Source: JAHRAW01 sp965226545
GTDB lineage: Bacteria; Pseudomonadota; Gammaproteobacteria; Arenicellales; Poriferihabitantaceae
Reading direction: 5' to 3'
Assembly (NCBI GenBank): GCA_965226545.1
Contig: OZ245364.1
Span: 1,488,001-1,552,000, forward strand
Length of the DNA stretch: 64,000 bases
Shown here in pieces: positions 17,485-26,348 of the stretch. A program made the position numbers and the translations under genes. Numbering within the stretch: position 1 is the first letter of the stretch; each line of letters opens with the position of its first letter. Below the pieces are notes generated by a model that saw only the letters and a program-made list of their open reading frames with translations, ran no database searches and was not told the DNA's origin.

Positions 17485-18921
17485 TCAACCGTAACGCGTA
17501 ATGTCGTCCTCGCCCAAATACGCGCCGGTTTGCACTTCGATAATAATCAACGGTTGGTCGGTGCGGTTTTCCAAACAGTGTTTGGTGCGCACCGGGATGT
17601 AAGTCGATTGATTGGTCTGCAGTTCAAACACTTTGTCGCCGTTGGTGACCGTGGCCGTGCCGGCGACGACGGTCCAATGTTCATTGCGTTGTTCATGCGA
17701 TTGCAAACTTAATCGTTTGTGGCTGCGCACTTCGAGACGTTTGACTTTGAAATCCGCGCCTTCGTCCAGCACGGTGTAAGCGCCCCACACTCGTTCGACG
17801 GTGCGGTGATGTTCATGCGAATCGTGGCGTTGTTCTTTTAGCGTTTCATACACTTGTTTAACTTGTTGTTCGCATGCGCGGTCGGCGACCAACAGCGCAT
17901 CTTCGGTGTCGATAATCAGCAAATTATCCACGCCCAAGGCCGCGGCGAAGCGCGGCGTTTGGATGATGTTGTCGCGGCTGTCGATGGCAAACGCCTGTCC
18001 GCGCAGTCGATTGCCGTGCGCATCGGGCCGGGTTAATTCACCGAGCGCATTCCAATGCCCGATGTCGTTCCAGCCGATTGCGCAGGCGACGACCGCACCG
18101 CGCGCGGTTTTTTCCATCACCGCACAATCCAATGATTCGGCGCGCATCGACGCAAATGAATCGGCGTCGATATGCACCTGCACGCCGGCATTGCTCGGTG
18201 CATCACCGTTGCCGTCCGCTTTGGTTTCGGCGGTGCGCAAACAGGCTTCGGCGGCGTCGACAATGTCGCTGCAGTGTTCGCGCATATCAGAAAGCAACAC
18301 TTCGGCGCGCGCGCAAAACATTCCCGAGTTCCATAAAAAATTGCCGGCATCCAAAAATGCGCGCGCATCGGCCAACGCCGGCTTTTCGATAAATCGCACG
18401 ATGCGATTGCCGTCGCATTCGATATAGCCATAACCGCATTCCGGTGCGGTTGGGGTGACGCCGAAGGTGGCGATTTTGCCGTCGCGCGCCAAGGTGGCGG
18501 CTTGACTGACCGCATCGGCAAAGGCGGGTTCATCGGCGATGATGTGGTCGGCCGGCAACAACAACAATGTCGCCGCTTCGCCGAATTGTTGCATCGCCCA
18601 ACAACACGCCAACGCCGCGGCCGCGGCGGTGTTGCGCGCCATCGGCTCGAGCAGATAGTGCATGGTTATATCGCGCGATAATTCCTGCGTCAACACGGCG
18701 CGCAGTTCATCGGCTTGGTCGCGGGTTTTATGCAACAAGGTTTGTCGCGTCACGGTCAACAACGCCTCGACATCATCCAACCGCGCGGCGCGCAACCAAG
18801 CGCGCTGCAGTAAACTGTGCGCGTCGTCGCCGAGTCGCAAAAACGGTTTGGGATGCGTTGCGCGCGACAACGGCCATAATCGAGTGCCGGCGCCGCCGCT
18901 TAAGATGACCGGCAACAACAT
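17485..18921 (-). CDS. manC: Mannose-1-phosphate guanylyltransferase / mannose-6-phosphate isomerase
   Basis: Bifunctional enzyme that makes GDP-mannose. The nucleotidyltransferase domain starts with SGGAGTRLWPLSR (8-20) and KPF, and has the FIEKP sugar-binding motif. The C-terminal cupin, a type II phosphomannose isomerase, spans about residues 370-478 with LSLQSHEQRNEHWTVVAGTA. The 478-residue length fits. The start overlaps the stop of the upstream glycosyltransferase gene by one base, so GDP-mannose supply is translationally coupled to its presumed consumer. Confidence 0.94.
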   Translation of the reverse strand: MLLPVILSGGAGTRLWPLSRATHPKPFLRLGDDAHSLLQRAWLRAARLDDVEALLTVTRQTLLHKTRDQADELRAVLTQELSRDITMHYLLEPMARNTAAAAALACCWAMQQFGEAATLLLLPADHIIADEPAFADAVSQAATLARDGKIATFGVTPTAPECGYGYIECDGNRIVRFIEKPALADARAFLDAGNFLWNSGMFCARAEVLLSDMREHCSDIVDAAEACLRTAETKADGNGDAPSNAGVQVHIDADSFASMRAESLDCAVMEKTARGAVVACAIGWNDIGHWNALGELTRPDAHGNRLRGQAFAIDSRDNIIQTPRFAAALGVDNLLIIDTEDALLVADRACEQQVKQVYETLKEQRHDSHEHHRTVERVWGAYTVLDEGADFKVKRLEVRSHKRLSLQSHEQRNEHWTVVAGTATVTNGDKVFELQTNQSTYIPVRTKHCLENRTDQPLIIIEVQTGAYLGEDDITRYG

Positions 18922-20102
18922 CAGTCGGCGTCCTTGTGGCGCGCGGAGTCGCGAGTCGTGTCGCGATTACTGTCGCGCGCGCCGTCGCTGAAAGTCCAAT
19001 ACGAATTGATGAAATAATTAAAAAACGCCGCCGGCACAATCGCCAACGCTTGATGCACCAACAACGACCAACTCGGGAACAACATCGTCAACGCAAAAAA
19101 CGCGGCGAAACTGATTAACAACGTGCCGAGCGACACGGCGTTGAAGCGCAAGCCGCGCACCAGTTTATTGCCGATGAGTTCGCGGTGACTGAATGTCCAA
19201 TAATTGTTGATGAAAAAATTCCACAAAATCGACACCTCAATCGCAATCGGCGAGGCCGCGTATTTATGCACGCCAAGCCACAACAGAATTTGAAACGCCA
19301 GCAGGTTGATGAAGATGCCGCTGACGCCGGTGACGGCGAATTTGACGAAAGTGTGCGCGCTCGGAAAACGCAACGCCCACACGCTTAAAAAAAACTCCAG
19401 CAAATCGCGCACGCCGAGTTTGGTTGCGCCGCGTGCGCGGTCTTGAAAATAAATCGGGTGTTCGACCACGCGCGCATCGTGATGGATTAAGCGGTGCAAC
19501 AGCGCGATTTGAAATGCATAGCCGTTGACCGGCAGTTTGTCGGCGGCGACGCGCTTTAAGGCGTCGCCGTTGAGCGCGCGGAATCCCGAAGTGCAGTCGC
19601 GCACGCCGCTGATGCCGGCAATCCAACGCGCCAACCAATTGCCGCCGTTGGATAGCCAGCGGCGAAACGGATGCCAGTTGGCATCGATGCTGGCGTGTTC
19701 GATGTAGCGGCTGCCGATGGCGACATCGAAACCTTGACGCACCAATGCAATCAACTTGCCGACTTCGCGCGGGTCATGCGAAAAATCGGCGTCCATCTGC
19801 ACGACAATCGCGGCGTTTAATTCATGCAGCGCGACCGCCATCGCGCGTTTATACGCCGCGCCCAAACCGCGTTTGGCGCCGACTGACAGATGAATGCGCG
19901 CGCGCCATTGCGGATGTTCATCGCAAAATTGCGTGACGCGCGCGCCGGTGCCGTCGGGGCTGTTGTCATCCGCGACCAACACCTGCAGTTGCGGGTCGGC
20001 GCCGAGCAATTCGCGCAACAACGGCGCAATGTTTTCGGCTTCGTTATAGGTTGGAATCACCGCCACCACCGGACGCGGCGAATCGCCGATTGCCTCGCTC
20101 AT
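18921..20102 (-). CDS. Polyprenol-phosphate mannosyltransferase-like GT2 fused to GtrA domain
   Basis: Membrane glycosyltransferase that by family would move mannose from GDP-mannose to a polyprenyl phosphate. The GT-A domain shows VIPTYNEAENI (15-25), DDNSPDGTG and the metal-binding QMDADFSHDP, all as in DPM1. The C-terminal half is a four-helix GtrA-like domain (two NNYWTFS/NSYWTFS repeats), as in archaeal and some bacterial Dol-P-Man synthases. It overlaps the TMTC-like gene upstream by 4 bp (ATGA) and manC downstream by 1 bp. The donor specificity for mannose is inferred from the manC linkage. Confidence 0.88.
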   Translation of the reverse strand: MSEAIGDSPRPVVAVIPTYNEAENIAPLLRELLGADPQLQVLVADDNSPDGTGARVTQFCDEHPQWRARIHLSVGAKRGLGAAYKRAMAVALHELNAAIVVQMDADFSHDPREVGKLIALVRQGFDVAIGSRYIEHASIDANWHPFRRWLSNGGNWLARWIAGISGVRDCTSGFRALNGDALKRVAADKLPVNGYAFQIALLHRLIHHDARVVEHPIYFQDRARGATKLGVRDLLEFFLSVWALRFPSAHTFVKFAVTGVSGIFINLLAFQILLWLGVHKYAASPIAIEVSILWNFFINNYWTFSHRELIGNKLVRGLRFNAVSLGTLLISFAAFFALTMLFPSWSLLVHQALAIVPAAFFNYFINSYWTFSDGARDSNRDTTRDSARHKDAD

Positions 20103-22126
20103 TGCGTCGCCGGCGCGCTCTGCGGTTGTTGCGACTGCGGTTGCGATTGCGGCTGTTGCTGTTGTTGCAACTGCTGCTGCTCTTGTGCGCGTTTGTGCTG
20201 CATGATTAATTCACGGTTTTGCAACGCTTGCGGATGCGCCGGGTTGATCGACAACGCCTTGTCGAAGTTGGCGATGGCTTCGTCGAGCCGCCCGAGGTTG
20301 CCGTACGCCGCGCCCAGCCCGATGTAGGCGGTTTCCTTCCACGGCACAAAGCGCACCACGGTGCGAAACGCCTTAATCGCCTCGCGGAATCGTCCGCGTT
20401 TCATTAAAAACGAACCGAGTTGTTCATAGCCGGCAAAGTAACTTGGGCTGATGCGAATCGCCTGTCGATAATAGGACTCGGCGCGGTCGAATTCGCCGGT
20501 CAATTCATACACAAAACCGATGTTGACCAACGCCTTGTTGATGCGAATTTTGTCGGAGGTTTCCTTGGCCAATTCGTATTCATTGGTGTAATGCTCGAGC
20601 GCCTTTTCATAATCGCCGCGCGTTTGGTGCCATTCGCCGATGCCGGCGTTGGCTTGACGCGCCTTGGGGTTGATGCTGATGACGTGTCGGTAATAGGTTA
20701 CCGAATCCTCGTAATAGCCGGCTTGCCGCCACGACAGCGCGCCGTAAATGCAAAGCAGGGCGGCGATAAGCGCCAGTTGCGCGCCGCCCCACAGGTTGGC
20801 GTTGATGTTGGCGAATTTGGTGGCGCGCAGTTTGCGCGCGCCGTGCGCAAGCGATGCGGCGAACAACACCATCACGCTGGTGCTGGCGAGATATTGATAG
20901 CGGTCGGCGACGAACGCGAATTGTTGATAGCCGTAATCGACCAAGCCGAGCACCGGCGACAGGGTCAAGGTGAAAAACGCCGCCGCCGCCAACGGCGCGC
21001 GCCCGAATCGTTTGCGCGTTTGCCACAGCACTATCAACATTGCGAACGCGCCAAACAACGCGCCCCAGCCGATGAAATCTTCATCGGTGACATGCCAACG
21101 GGTGTATATCCCGGCGAGGTCGTCCGGCCAAATCAGTTTGCCGAAATAAAACCACAACGCGCGCGCGGCGATTAATACGCGCTGGGTGTTGGTGTGCGAA
21201 AAGTACACCGACTCGAGGCTTTTATAAGTGACAAAATCGGCGAAGTTGATGCCGAAGGCAATCACAAAAAACGGCGCAACCCGCAGGCAATCGTTCACCG
21301 TAAACCGCCCGCGTTTCCACCAATGCCAAATCAACAACGCCAACGGCAAGGTTAAGCCGACCGATTTGCACAGCAAGCCAAGCGTCGACAACCCAATCGC
21401 CAACACATATTTGTTGCGCTCGCCGGTTTCCATATAGCGCACATAGGCGAACACCGTGGCGAAGTAAAAAAACGACGCCAAGATGTCCTTGCGCCCGATA
21501 ATCCACGAAACCGATTCGGCATGCACCGGATGCAATGCAAAAATCGCCGCCGCCAACCACGCCCCGCGCACGCCCAAATGCAACAACAGCCGCCACAACA
21601 TAATGCACCCGGCGGCGTGATAAAACTGATTGGCGATATGATAGCCGGTCGATGAATAGCCCCAGATTTTATGTTCGAGCCAAAAGGTGGTGTAGGTCAG
21701 CGGCCAATAATGCCCTTCGTGCAGCAACGACAGCGGATGAAACCAGATGTAATACAAGCCGTTCCAATCGCGCACCGGTTGCGCCGAGGTAAAGGCAAAA
21801 TCATCCGACAAAAATCCGGCGCCGATTGTCGGGAAGAAGGTCACGCCAATCATCGCCGCCAACACAAACGAACCAATCATCGGATTGGAAAACCAATCCA
21901 ACACGCGCTGCATGAATGAAGGCGCGCCGATGCGCGACGAGGACGCGCCGCCGTCCACTCGGTCGCCGCCGTCGCCAAGCGGCATCGCCGCGCCGGCCGC
22001 CAACGCCGCTGGCGGCATCGCCGCGGGGTGGGCGTGCGCCGTTTGCGCGGTCGCTTGCGGCGGCGTCTGCCCTTGATGTTTGCGCGCCCGACGCGAGCGC
22101 CGCGAAGATTTTCGATTTTTACCCAT
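20099..22126 (-). CDS. TMTC/PMT-like membrane glycosyltransferase with C-terminal TPR repeats
   Basis: Large membrane protein resembling TMTC-type GT-C glycosyltransferases. A basic N-terminus (MGKNRKSSRRSRRARK) precedes about ten helices. The first extracytoplasmic loop carries the GT-C acidic pair (FLSDDFAF) and HYWPLTYTTFWLEHKIWG; FALHPVHAESVSWIIGRKD matches the TMTC signature closely. TPR repeats occupy about residues 480-640, ending in a Q/P-rich tail. The start at 22126 is chosen by analogy with the paralogue at 24548; an in-frame ATG at 22162 is possible. The enzyme would use polyprenyl-phosphate mannose from the next gene to modify exported proteins. Function is inferred. Confidence 0.85.
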   Translation of the reverse strand: MGKNRKSSRRSRRARKHQGQTPPQATAQTAHAHPAAMPPAALAAGAAMPLGDGGDRVDGGASSSRIGAPSFMQRVLDWFSNPMIGSFVLAAMIGVTFFPTIGAGFLSDDFAFTSAQPVRDWNGLYYIWFHPLSLLHEGHYWPLTYTTFWLEHKIWGYSSTGYHIANQFYHAAGCIMLWRLLLHLGVRGAWLAAAIFALHPVHAESVSWIIGRKDILASFFYFATVFAYVRYMETGERNKYVLAIGLSTLGLLCKSVGLTLPLALLIWHWWKRGRFTVNDCLRVAPFFVIAFGINFADFVTYKSLESVYFSHTNTQRVLIAARALWFYFGKLIWPDDLAGIYTRWHVTDEDFIGWGALFGAFAMLIVLWQTRKRFGRAPLAAAAFFTLTLSPVLGLVDYGYQQFAFVADRYQYLASTSVMVLFAASLAHGARKLRATKFANINANLWGGAQLALIAALLCIYGALSWRQAGYYEDSVTYYRHVISINPKARQANAGIGEWHQTRGDYEKALEHYTNEYELAKETSDKIRINKALVNIGFVYELTGEFDRAESYYRQAIRISPSYFAGYEQLGSFLMKRGRFREAIKAFRTVVRFVPWKETAYIGLGAAYGNLGRLDEAIANFDKALSINPAHPQALQNRELIMQHKRAQEQQQLQQQQQPQSQPQSQQPQSAPATQ

Positions 22127-22162
22127 GACTACCGGTTGGCGTGAAAGCGCGCCATTATACAC

Positions 22163-22673
22163 CGTGCCGGCATGCAGTGCCGCGCGTTACACCGCCGCCG
22201 GGTTGTTGCCGTTGCCGATATGGTCATCATCGTTTTGTTGCCCGCGTCACTGTTAACATTATCGACATTGTCGTCATCGTTTTGTCGTTGCCGACATTAT
22301 CGCCGTTGTCGAAGTGGTTGTCATATGGTTAATTGTCACCGACATTGTCGCTTCCGCCAACATCGTCATCGTATGTTTGTCGTCACCGACACTGTTAACG
22401 TTACTGACATCGTCACCGTTGCCAACATCGTCATCATCGTTTCGTTGTCACCGTCACTGTTAACATTATCGACATTATCGACATCGTTTTGTCGTTGCCG
22501 ACATTGTCGCCGTTGTCGAAGTGGTTGTCATGGTTGATTGTCACCGACATCGTCGCTTCCGCCAACATCGTCATCATAGTTTCATTGTCACCGTCACTGT
22601 TAACGTTACCGACATCGTCACCGTCGTCTCGTTGTCACCGACGTTGCCACCGTCACCAACATCACATAAAAAA
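22163..22673. repeat. Degenerate GTTGTCACCGACAT repeat array with ~205-bp duplication
   Basis: The whole spacer between the two TMTC-like genes is made of 3-periodic words such as GTCACCGACATTGTCGC and GCCAACATCGTCATC. A larger block of about 205-207 bp is present twice: GAAGTGGTTGTCAT occurs at 22311 and 22518 and TTGTCACCGACAT at about 22333 and 22538, each followed by matching sequence. Open frames here are by-products of the repeat and are not annotated. Confidence 0.85.
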
Positions 22674-24548
22674 TCACTGCGAAGGCGATTGCGTTTGTCC
22701 ACCTTGCGCCGCGCGTTTTTGTTCGAGATATTTCAACAAACGTTCACGGTTGATGCGGGCAATATCCATGCCCGGTTGCAGGGCAAGGGCGCGTTCGTAA
22801 CTGCGCAAAGCCTCTTCGTTGCGACCGAGACCGGACAGCGATACGCCGCGCCCGACATGAAAGCGGGGGTGGTTTGGTTTCATTGTCAGCAATTGTTGAA
22901 ACAACGGCAGCGCATCGCCGTAGCGACGGTGGCGAATGTAAAAGCCGCCCAAGTTATCCAAGGCATTGTCATAGCGCGGACGCAACTGCACCGCTTTAAT
23001 AAAATGGTTTTCGGCTTCGGCGGTTTGTCCGAGTTCATCCAGCGTTGCGCCGAGACCGATGTGATTCTTCGCCAGGCGAATCTCCGGCGATGGGCCGTGC
23101 GGGGCGAGTTGTAAATCGATTCGATAGACGCGCATTGCATCGTCATAACGTTTGCGTTCGTGGTATTCCTGCCCGAGCGAATGATGGGCGAAGCGCGCGG
23201 TTGGGTTGAGCGAAATGACATGTTCGTAAAAAATCATGTTGTTTTGATAAATCCAAGTTTGTTGCCAAGTGATTGTCGCCAACACCGCCAACACCGCCGC
23301 ACCGAGCAAGCCGCCGCCAATCATCACCGGCATGCGCGCGCGCACCGCCAGCCGACGCATGCCGATGGTTATCGCGCCGATGAACGCGCCGAGCAAGCCG
23401 AGCCCGGCGAGATATTGATAGCGGTCGGCGACGAATGAATAGAGCATATAGCCGAAATCAACCCAGCCGATGCTGGGCATCAACGTCGCGACAAAAAACA
23501 ACAAGCCGGCAAGCGCACCGCGCCCGATGCGTTCGCGCATCATCCACAAGCCGCCGAGCATCGCGATGATGCCGGCGGCGTTTGCCCAGCCGCTCCAATC
23601 GGCCAGGCTTATCTGCCAACGCGGGTAAATCACCGAAAGGTTGATTGGCAAAATGAGTTTGCCGGCGTAAAAGCCGAGCGACTTTGCCGCGAGCAACGCG
23701 CGCTCGAGCAGATTGAAATCGAATGCGGTGGGGTCGCGGTCTTTGTAAAATAATAAATCCGGCACGGCGATGCCGACGCCGACCGCGAACAACGGCGCAA
23801 CTCGCCGCCAATCGAGTTGGGTAATCCGCCCGTGTTTCCACCAATGCCACAACAACAACGCAATCGGCAACGACAACATAATCGACTTGCACAACAACCC
23901 AAGCACAAAACAGCCGAGCATGATTGCATAATCGCGCGCACGATGCGCGGATAGAAAACGCAAATACGCCAACACCGCGCTGAGATAAAACAACGTCGCC
24001 AACATATCCTTGCGCCCAATCACCCACACAACCGATTCGACATGCACCGGATGCACCGCAAACACGGCCGCGGCAAACCACGCGCCGGGCACTTCGAGCC
24101 GTCGAAAAGTGCACCACACCATCATGCATACCGCGGCGTGGATGACTAAATTGACCAAGTGATAACCGAGCGGCGCAACGCCCCACAGGCGATTTTCCAG
24201 CCAAAACAGGGTATACAACAGCGGCCAATAATGCCCTTCGAAATCGGTCAACGAACGCGGCGCAAACCAAATTTGCCACAGCCCGCCGGGCGTCTGCAAC
24301 GGCAGGGCTTTTTGCAGCACGACATCATCCCAAACAAACCCGGCGTATATCGCCGGATAAAAACAAGCCGCGACCAACGCCGCCAACAATACATAACCGA
24401 TGCGCGAATCCCAATGCGCGCCAATCGATAGCGCCGACGTCGCCGTGCGCGCGCTATCGCCGCGATTGTCGCGCTGCAATGCGTCTTCGCGCGGCGGTTG
24501 CGCCGCCTGTTTGCGCCGCCGACGTACGTTTCTGCGTTTGCGTGCCAT
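22674..24548 (-). CDS. TMTC/PMT-like membrane glycosyltransferase with TPR repeats, paralogue
   Basis: The second TMTC-like protein has 624 residues. It shares the layout of the downstream gene: basic start MARKRRNVRRRRKQ, loop FVWDDVVLQKA with the acidic pair, HYWPLLYTLFWLENRLWG, FAVHPVHVESVVWVIGRKD, then about ten helices and C-terminal TPRs (about 430-600). Sequence divergence from the neighbour is considerable, so this is an old duplication, perhaps with different acceptor proteins. It is separated from the other by the 511-bp repeat array, the only break in an otherwise overlapping minus-strand cluster. Confidence 0.83.
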   Translation of the reverse strand: MARKRRNVRRRRKQAAQPPREDALQRDNRGDSARTATSALSIGAHWDSRIGYVLLAALVAACFYPAIYAGFVWDDVVLQKALPLQTPGGLWQIWFAPRSLTDFEGHYWPLLYTLFWLENRLWGVAPLGYHLVNLVIHAAVCMMVWCTFRRLEVPGAWFAAAVFAVHPVHVESVVWVIGRKDMLATLFYLSAVLAYLRFLSAHRARDYAIMLGCFVLGLLCKSIMLSLPIALLLWHWWKHGRITQLDWRRVAPLFAVGVGIAVPDLLFYKDRDPTAFDFNLLERALLAAKSLGFYAGKLILPINLSVIYPRWQISLADWSGWANAAGIIAMLGGLWMMRERIGRGALAGLLFFVATLMPSIGWVDFGYMLYSFVADRYQYLAGLGLLGAFIGAITIGMRRLAVRARMPVMIGGGLLGAAVLAVLATITWQQTWIYQNNMIFYEHVISLNPTARFAHHSLGQEYHERKRYDDAMRVYRIDLQLAPHGPSPEIRLAKNHIGLGATLDELGQTAEAENHFIKAVQLRPRYDNALDNLGGFYIRHRRYGDALPLFQQLLTMKPNHPRFHVGRGVSLSGLGRNEEALRSYERALALQPGMDIARINRERLLKYLEQKRAAQGGQTQSPSQ

Positions 24549-24655
24549 TGATTTGCAAATAAGTTAATGCGCGGACAACGCCGCACGATGCGCGCGGATT
24601 GTACAAAACATTGCGGGTGGTATGGGGGCGTGGTGCGGGTGAAGCGTCTGTTGAG

Positions 24656-24787
24656 TTACTCGTCGTCTTCGTCTTCGTCGTCTGCGGCCGCATTGCGTTT
24701 GTCAGCCCAGATAGCCAAACTCATCGAGACGACACTAAACACGGCAACCATGCCCATTAAGATGTATGAAAAATGCGTTGGGTCCAT
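24656..24787 (-). CDS. Tiny single-helix membrane protein, tandem copy 3
   Basis: A 43-residue protein starting MDPTHF, with one membrane helix (about 7-26), then WADKRNAAADDE and an all-acidic end. It aligns with the two copies upstream at both ends (MDPTHF and AxWxDKRNAAA), while the helix has diverged. The same TTGAGAAACGACA leader with a GAG ribosome site precedes it. It is the most diverged of the three copies. The function is unknown; conservation of the ends over the helix suggests selection on a protein. It is too short for ordinary gene callers. Confidence 0.7.
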   Translation of the reverse strand: MDPTHFSYILMGMVAVFSVVSMSLAIWADKRNAAADDEDEDDE

Positions 24788-24812
24788 TGTCGTTTCTCAA
24801 TGGTCGATTGGT

Positions 24813-24938
24813 TTACTCGTCTTCGTCATCTTCGGCGGCTGCATTGCGCTTGTCGACCCAGGTCGCCAAAATCAGCGCGCCGCCACCAAGTACGACTATC
24901 GCAAGCATTAAGAGGTTTAAAAAATGCGTCGGGTCCAT
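24813..24938 (-). CDS. Tiny single-helix membrane protein, tandem copy 2
   Basis: A 41-residue protein: MDPTHFLNLLM start, one helix (about 7-27, LAIVVLGGGALILATW), then VDKRNAAAEDDEDE. It lies exactly 151 bp downstream of copy 1, start to start, and 26 bp before the next copy. Changes against copy 1 lie mainly in the helix (IVVLGG against TVVFFG), while the N-terminus and the DKRNAAAEDDEDE tail are identical. A small regulatory or accessory membrane subunit is plausible; no family is recognised. Confidence 0.72.
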   Translation of the reverse strand: MDPTHFLNLLMLAIVVLGGGALILATWVDKRNAAAEDDEDE

Positions 24939-24963
24939 TGTCGTTTCTCAATGGTCGATTGGT

Positions 24964-25089
24964 TTACTCGTCTTCGTCATCTTCGGCGGCTGCATTGCGC
25001 TTGTCAGCCCAAGTCGCCACAATCAGCGCGACGCCGAAAAACACGACTGTCGCAAGCATTAAAAGGTTTAAAAAATGCGTCGGGTCCAT
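24964..25089 (-). CDS. Tiny single-helix membrane protein, tandem copy 1
   Basis: A 41-residue protein with MDPTHFLNLLM, a hydrophobic helix (LATVVFFGVALIVATW) and the polar tail ADKRNAAAEDDEDE. Its start lies 2 bp after the stop of the 65-residue membrane protein, so the two are probably co-translated. The three copies form a 151-bp tandem unit that includes the intergenic leader TTGAGAAACGACA. The tail would be cytoplasmic if the N-terminus is outside; topology is not certain. Confidence 0.72.
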   Translation of the reverse strand: MDPTHFLNLLMLATVVFFGVALIVATWADKRNAAAEDDEDE

Positions 25090-25091
25090 AT

Positions 25092-25289
25092 TTATTTCCC
25101 CCAGTAAATGTCTGCAAGTATCATCACAAAACCCAATGCGGCCATCCCGGCAAGTGTAACTGATGAATCAAGGACAATCCCGTTGGCACGAGCCACAACG
25201 GCTTCGACGACACTGGAACCAAAAAGCAACACGCCCATCAAGCCCATTTTCTCGACGACGCGTACGCGCCATGACCGCTTGTTTCGCAT
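25092..25289 (-). CDS. Small two-helix membrane protein of unknown function
   Basis: A 65-residue protein. A basic N-terminus (MRNKRSWRVRVVEK) is followed by two hydrophobic segments (MGLMGVLLFGSSVVEAVVA, about 15-33, and TLAGMAALGFVMILADIYW, about 45-63). The ATG at 25289 is chosen because sequence upstream in the same frame is antisense to lpxH. It lies 74 bp after lpxH and 2 bp before the triplicated tiny proteins. I do not recognise a family. Confidence 0.6.
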   Translation of the reverse strand: MRNKRSWRVRVVEKMGLMGVLLFGSSVVEAVVARANGIVLDSSVTLAGMAALGFVMILADIYWGK

Positions 25290-25363
25290 ACACCCATCAT
25301 ACCACCGTTTACCGCCACCATCGACACTGTTCGATGCCACAGTAAAAGTCAAAGCCACCCACA

Positions 25364-26098
25364 TCACCGCTTCAACGCCAAATACCCGCGCCGATAATAC
25401 AACGCACTCACCCGCCGATGCCAATCGCCGAGTACATAACGCCACGCGGGTTGGCCGTTGAGTTCGAATTGATGCACCGCCGGGCGGTGGGTGTGGCCGT
25501 GGATTAAGGTGTTGACATTGTGCGCGCGCATCAGCGACTCGACGGCTTGTTGGTTGACATCCATTACCTTCATCGACTTGTGTTGTTTGTTGCGTTCGCT
25601 TGCGTTGCGCATTTCGGCGGCGGTTTGGATGCGCGCATCGAGCGGTTGCTGCAAAAACGCCGTGCGCCATTTTGCCGAGAGCATTGTGCGGCGTGCTTCT
25701 TGATGTTCGAGGTCGTCGGTGCATAATGAATCGCCGTGGCTCAGCAAAAATTTGCGTCCGTACAATTCAATCACGTTGGGGTCGGGCAGCAACTCGATGC
25801 CGGCGTCGCGCGCGAATTGTTCGCCGAGCAAAAAATCGCGGTTGCCATGCATAAAATAAACGCGCACGCCGGCGTCGGCGACATCGCGCAATGCATCGCG
25901 CGCGCGTGCATGTCCGAGTGTATCGACGCCGTCGTCGCCGACCCAATAATCAAACAAATCGCCGAGCAGATACAAACGTTCCAATTGCGCGGTTGCGTTT
26001 TGTAAAAACGCGGCAAACCACGAAAACGTTTGCGGGTGTTTTGCGCTTAAATGCAAATCGGAGATGAATGCGCTGGTCGGTGGCGGCGTTTGCGGCAT
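25364..26098 (-). CDS. lpxH: UDP-2,3-diacylglucosamine diphosphatase
   Basis: Lipid A pathway hydrolase that releases UMP to give lipid X, at the inner face of the inner membrane. It is a metallophosphoesterase of 244 residues with FISDLHLS (11-18), LLGDLFDYWVGDD, HGNRDFLL, SHGDSLCTDD and IHGHTHRP, the complete two-metal set of the LpxH family. It is divergent from cysS and first in a minus-strand run with the small membrane proteins. Confidence 0.95.
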   Translation of the reverse strand: MPQTPPPTSAFISDLHLSAKHPQTFSWFAAFLQNATAQLERLYLLGDLFDYWVGDDGVDTLGHARARDALRDVADAGVRVYFMHGNRDFLLGEQFARDAGIELLPDPNVIELYGRKFLLSHGDSLCTDDLEHQEARRTMLSAKWRTAFLQQPLDARIQTAAEMRNASERNKQHKSMKVMDVNQQAVESLMRAHNVNTLIHGHTHRPAVHQFELNGQPAWRYVLGDWHRRVSALYYRRGYLALKR

Positions 26099-26348
26099 GG
26101 TCGGGCGGGGCGGGGCGGTTTATTGTATTATCGCCTTAAATCGCGCGCGGTTGGCGGCTATTGTCTTTTGATTCGGATTGTGCCTGTCCGTTGGTGTCGT
26201 TGTACGGTTGCGCATTATCATTATTGCCTTGTTGATTTTTATTCGTTACTCGTCACTCGTCTACTCGTTTTAATTCATTAACTCATTAACCCGTTATCAG
26301 TTTGCCGCCGGTGATTGCCGTCGCGCCCACAAAAACCGCCGCCGTTCG

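Noticed and set aside
22141..22800. Open frames of up to about 120 codons in the spacer between the TMTC-like genes
   Set aside because: They are translations of the GTCACCGACAT repeat, low in complexity, and run into the antisense of the next gene.
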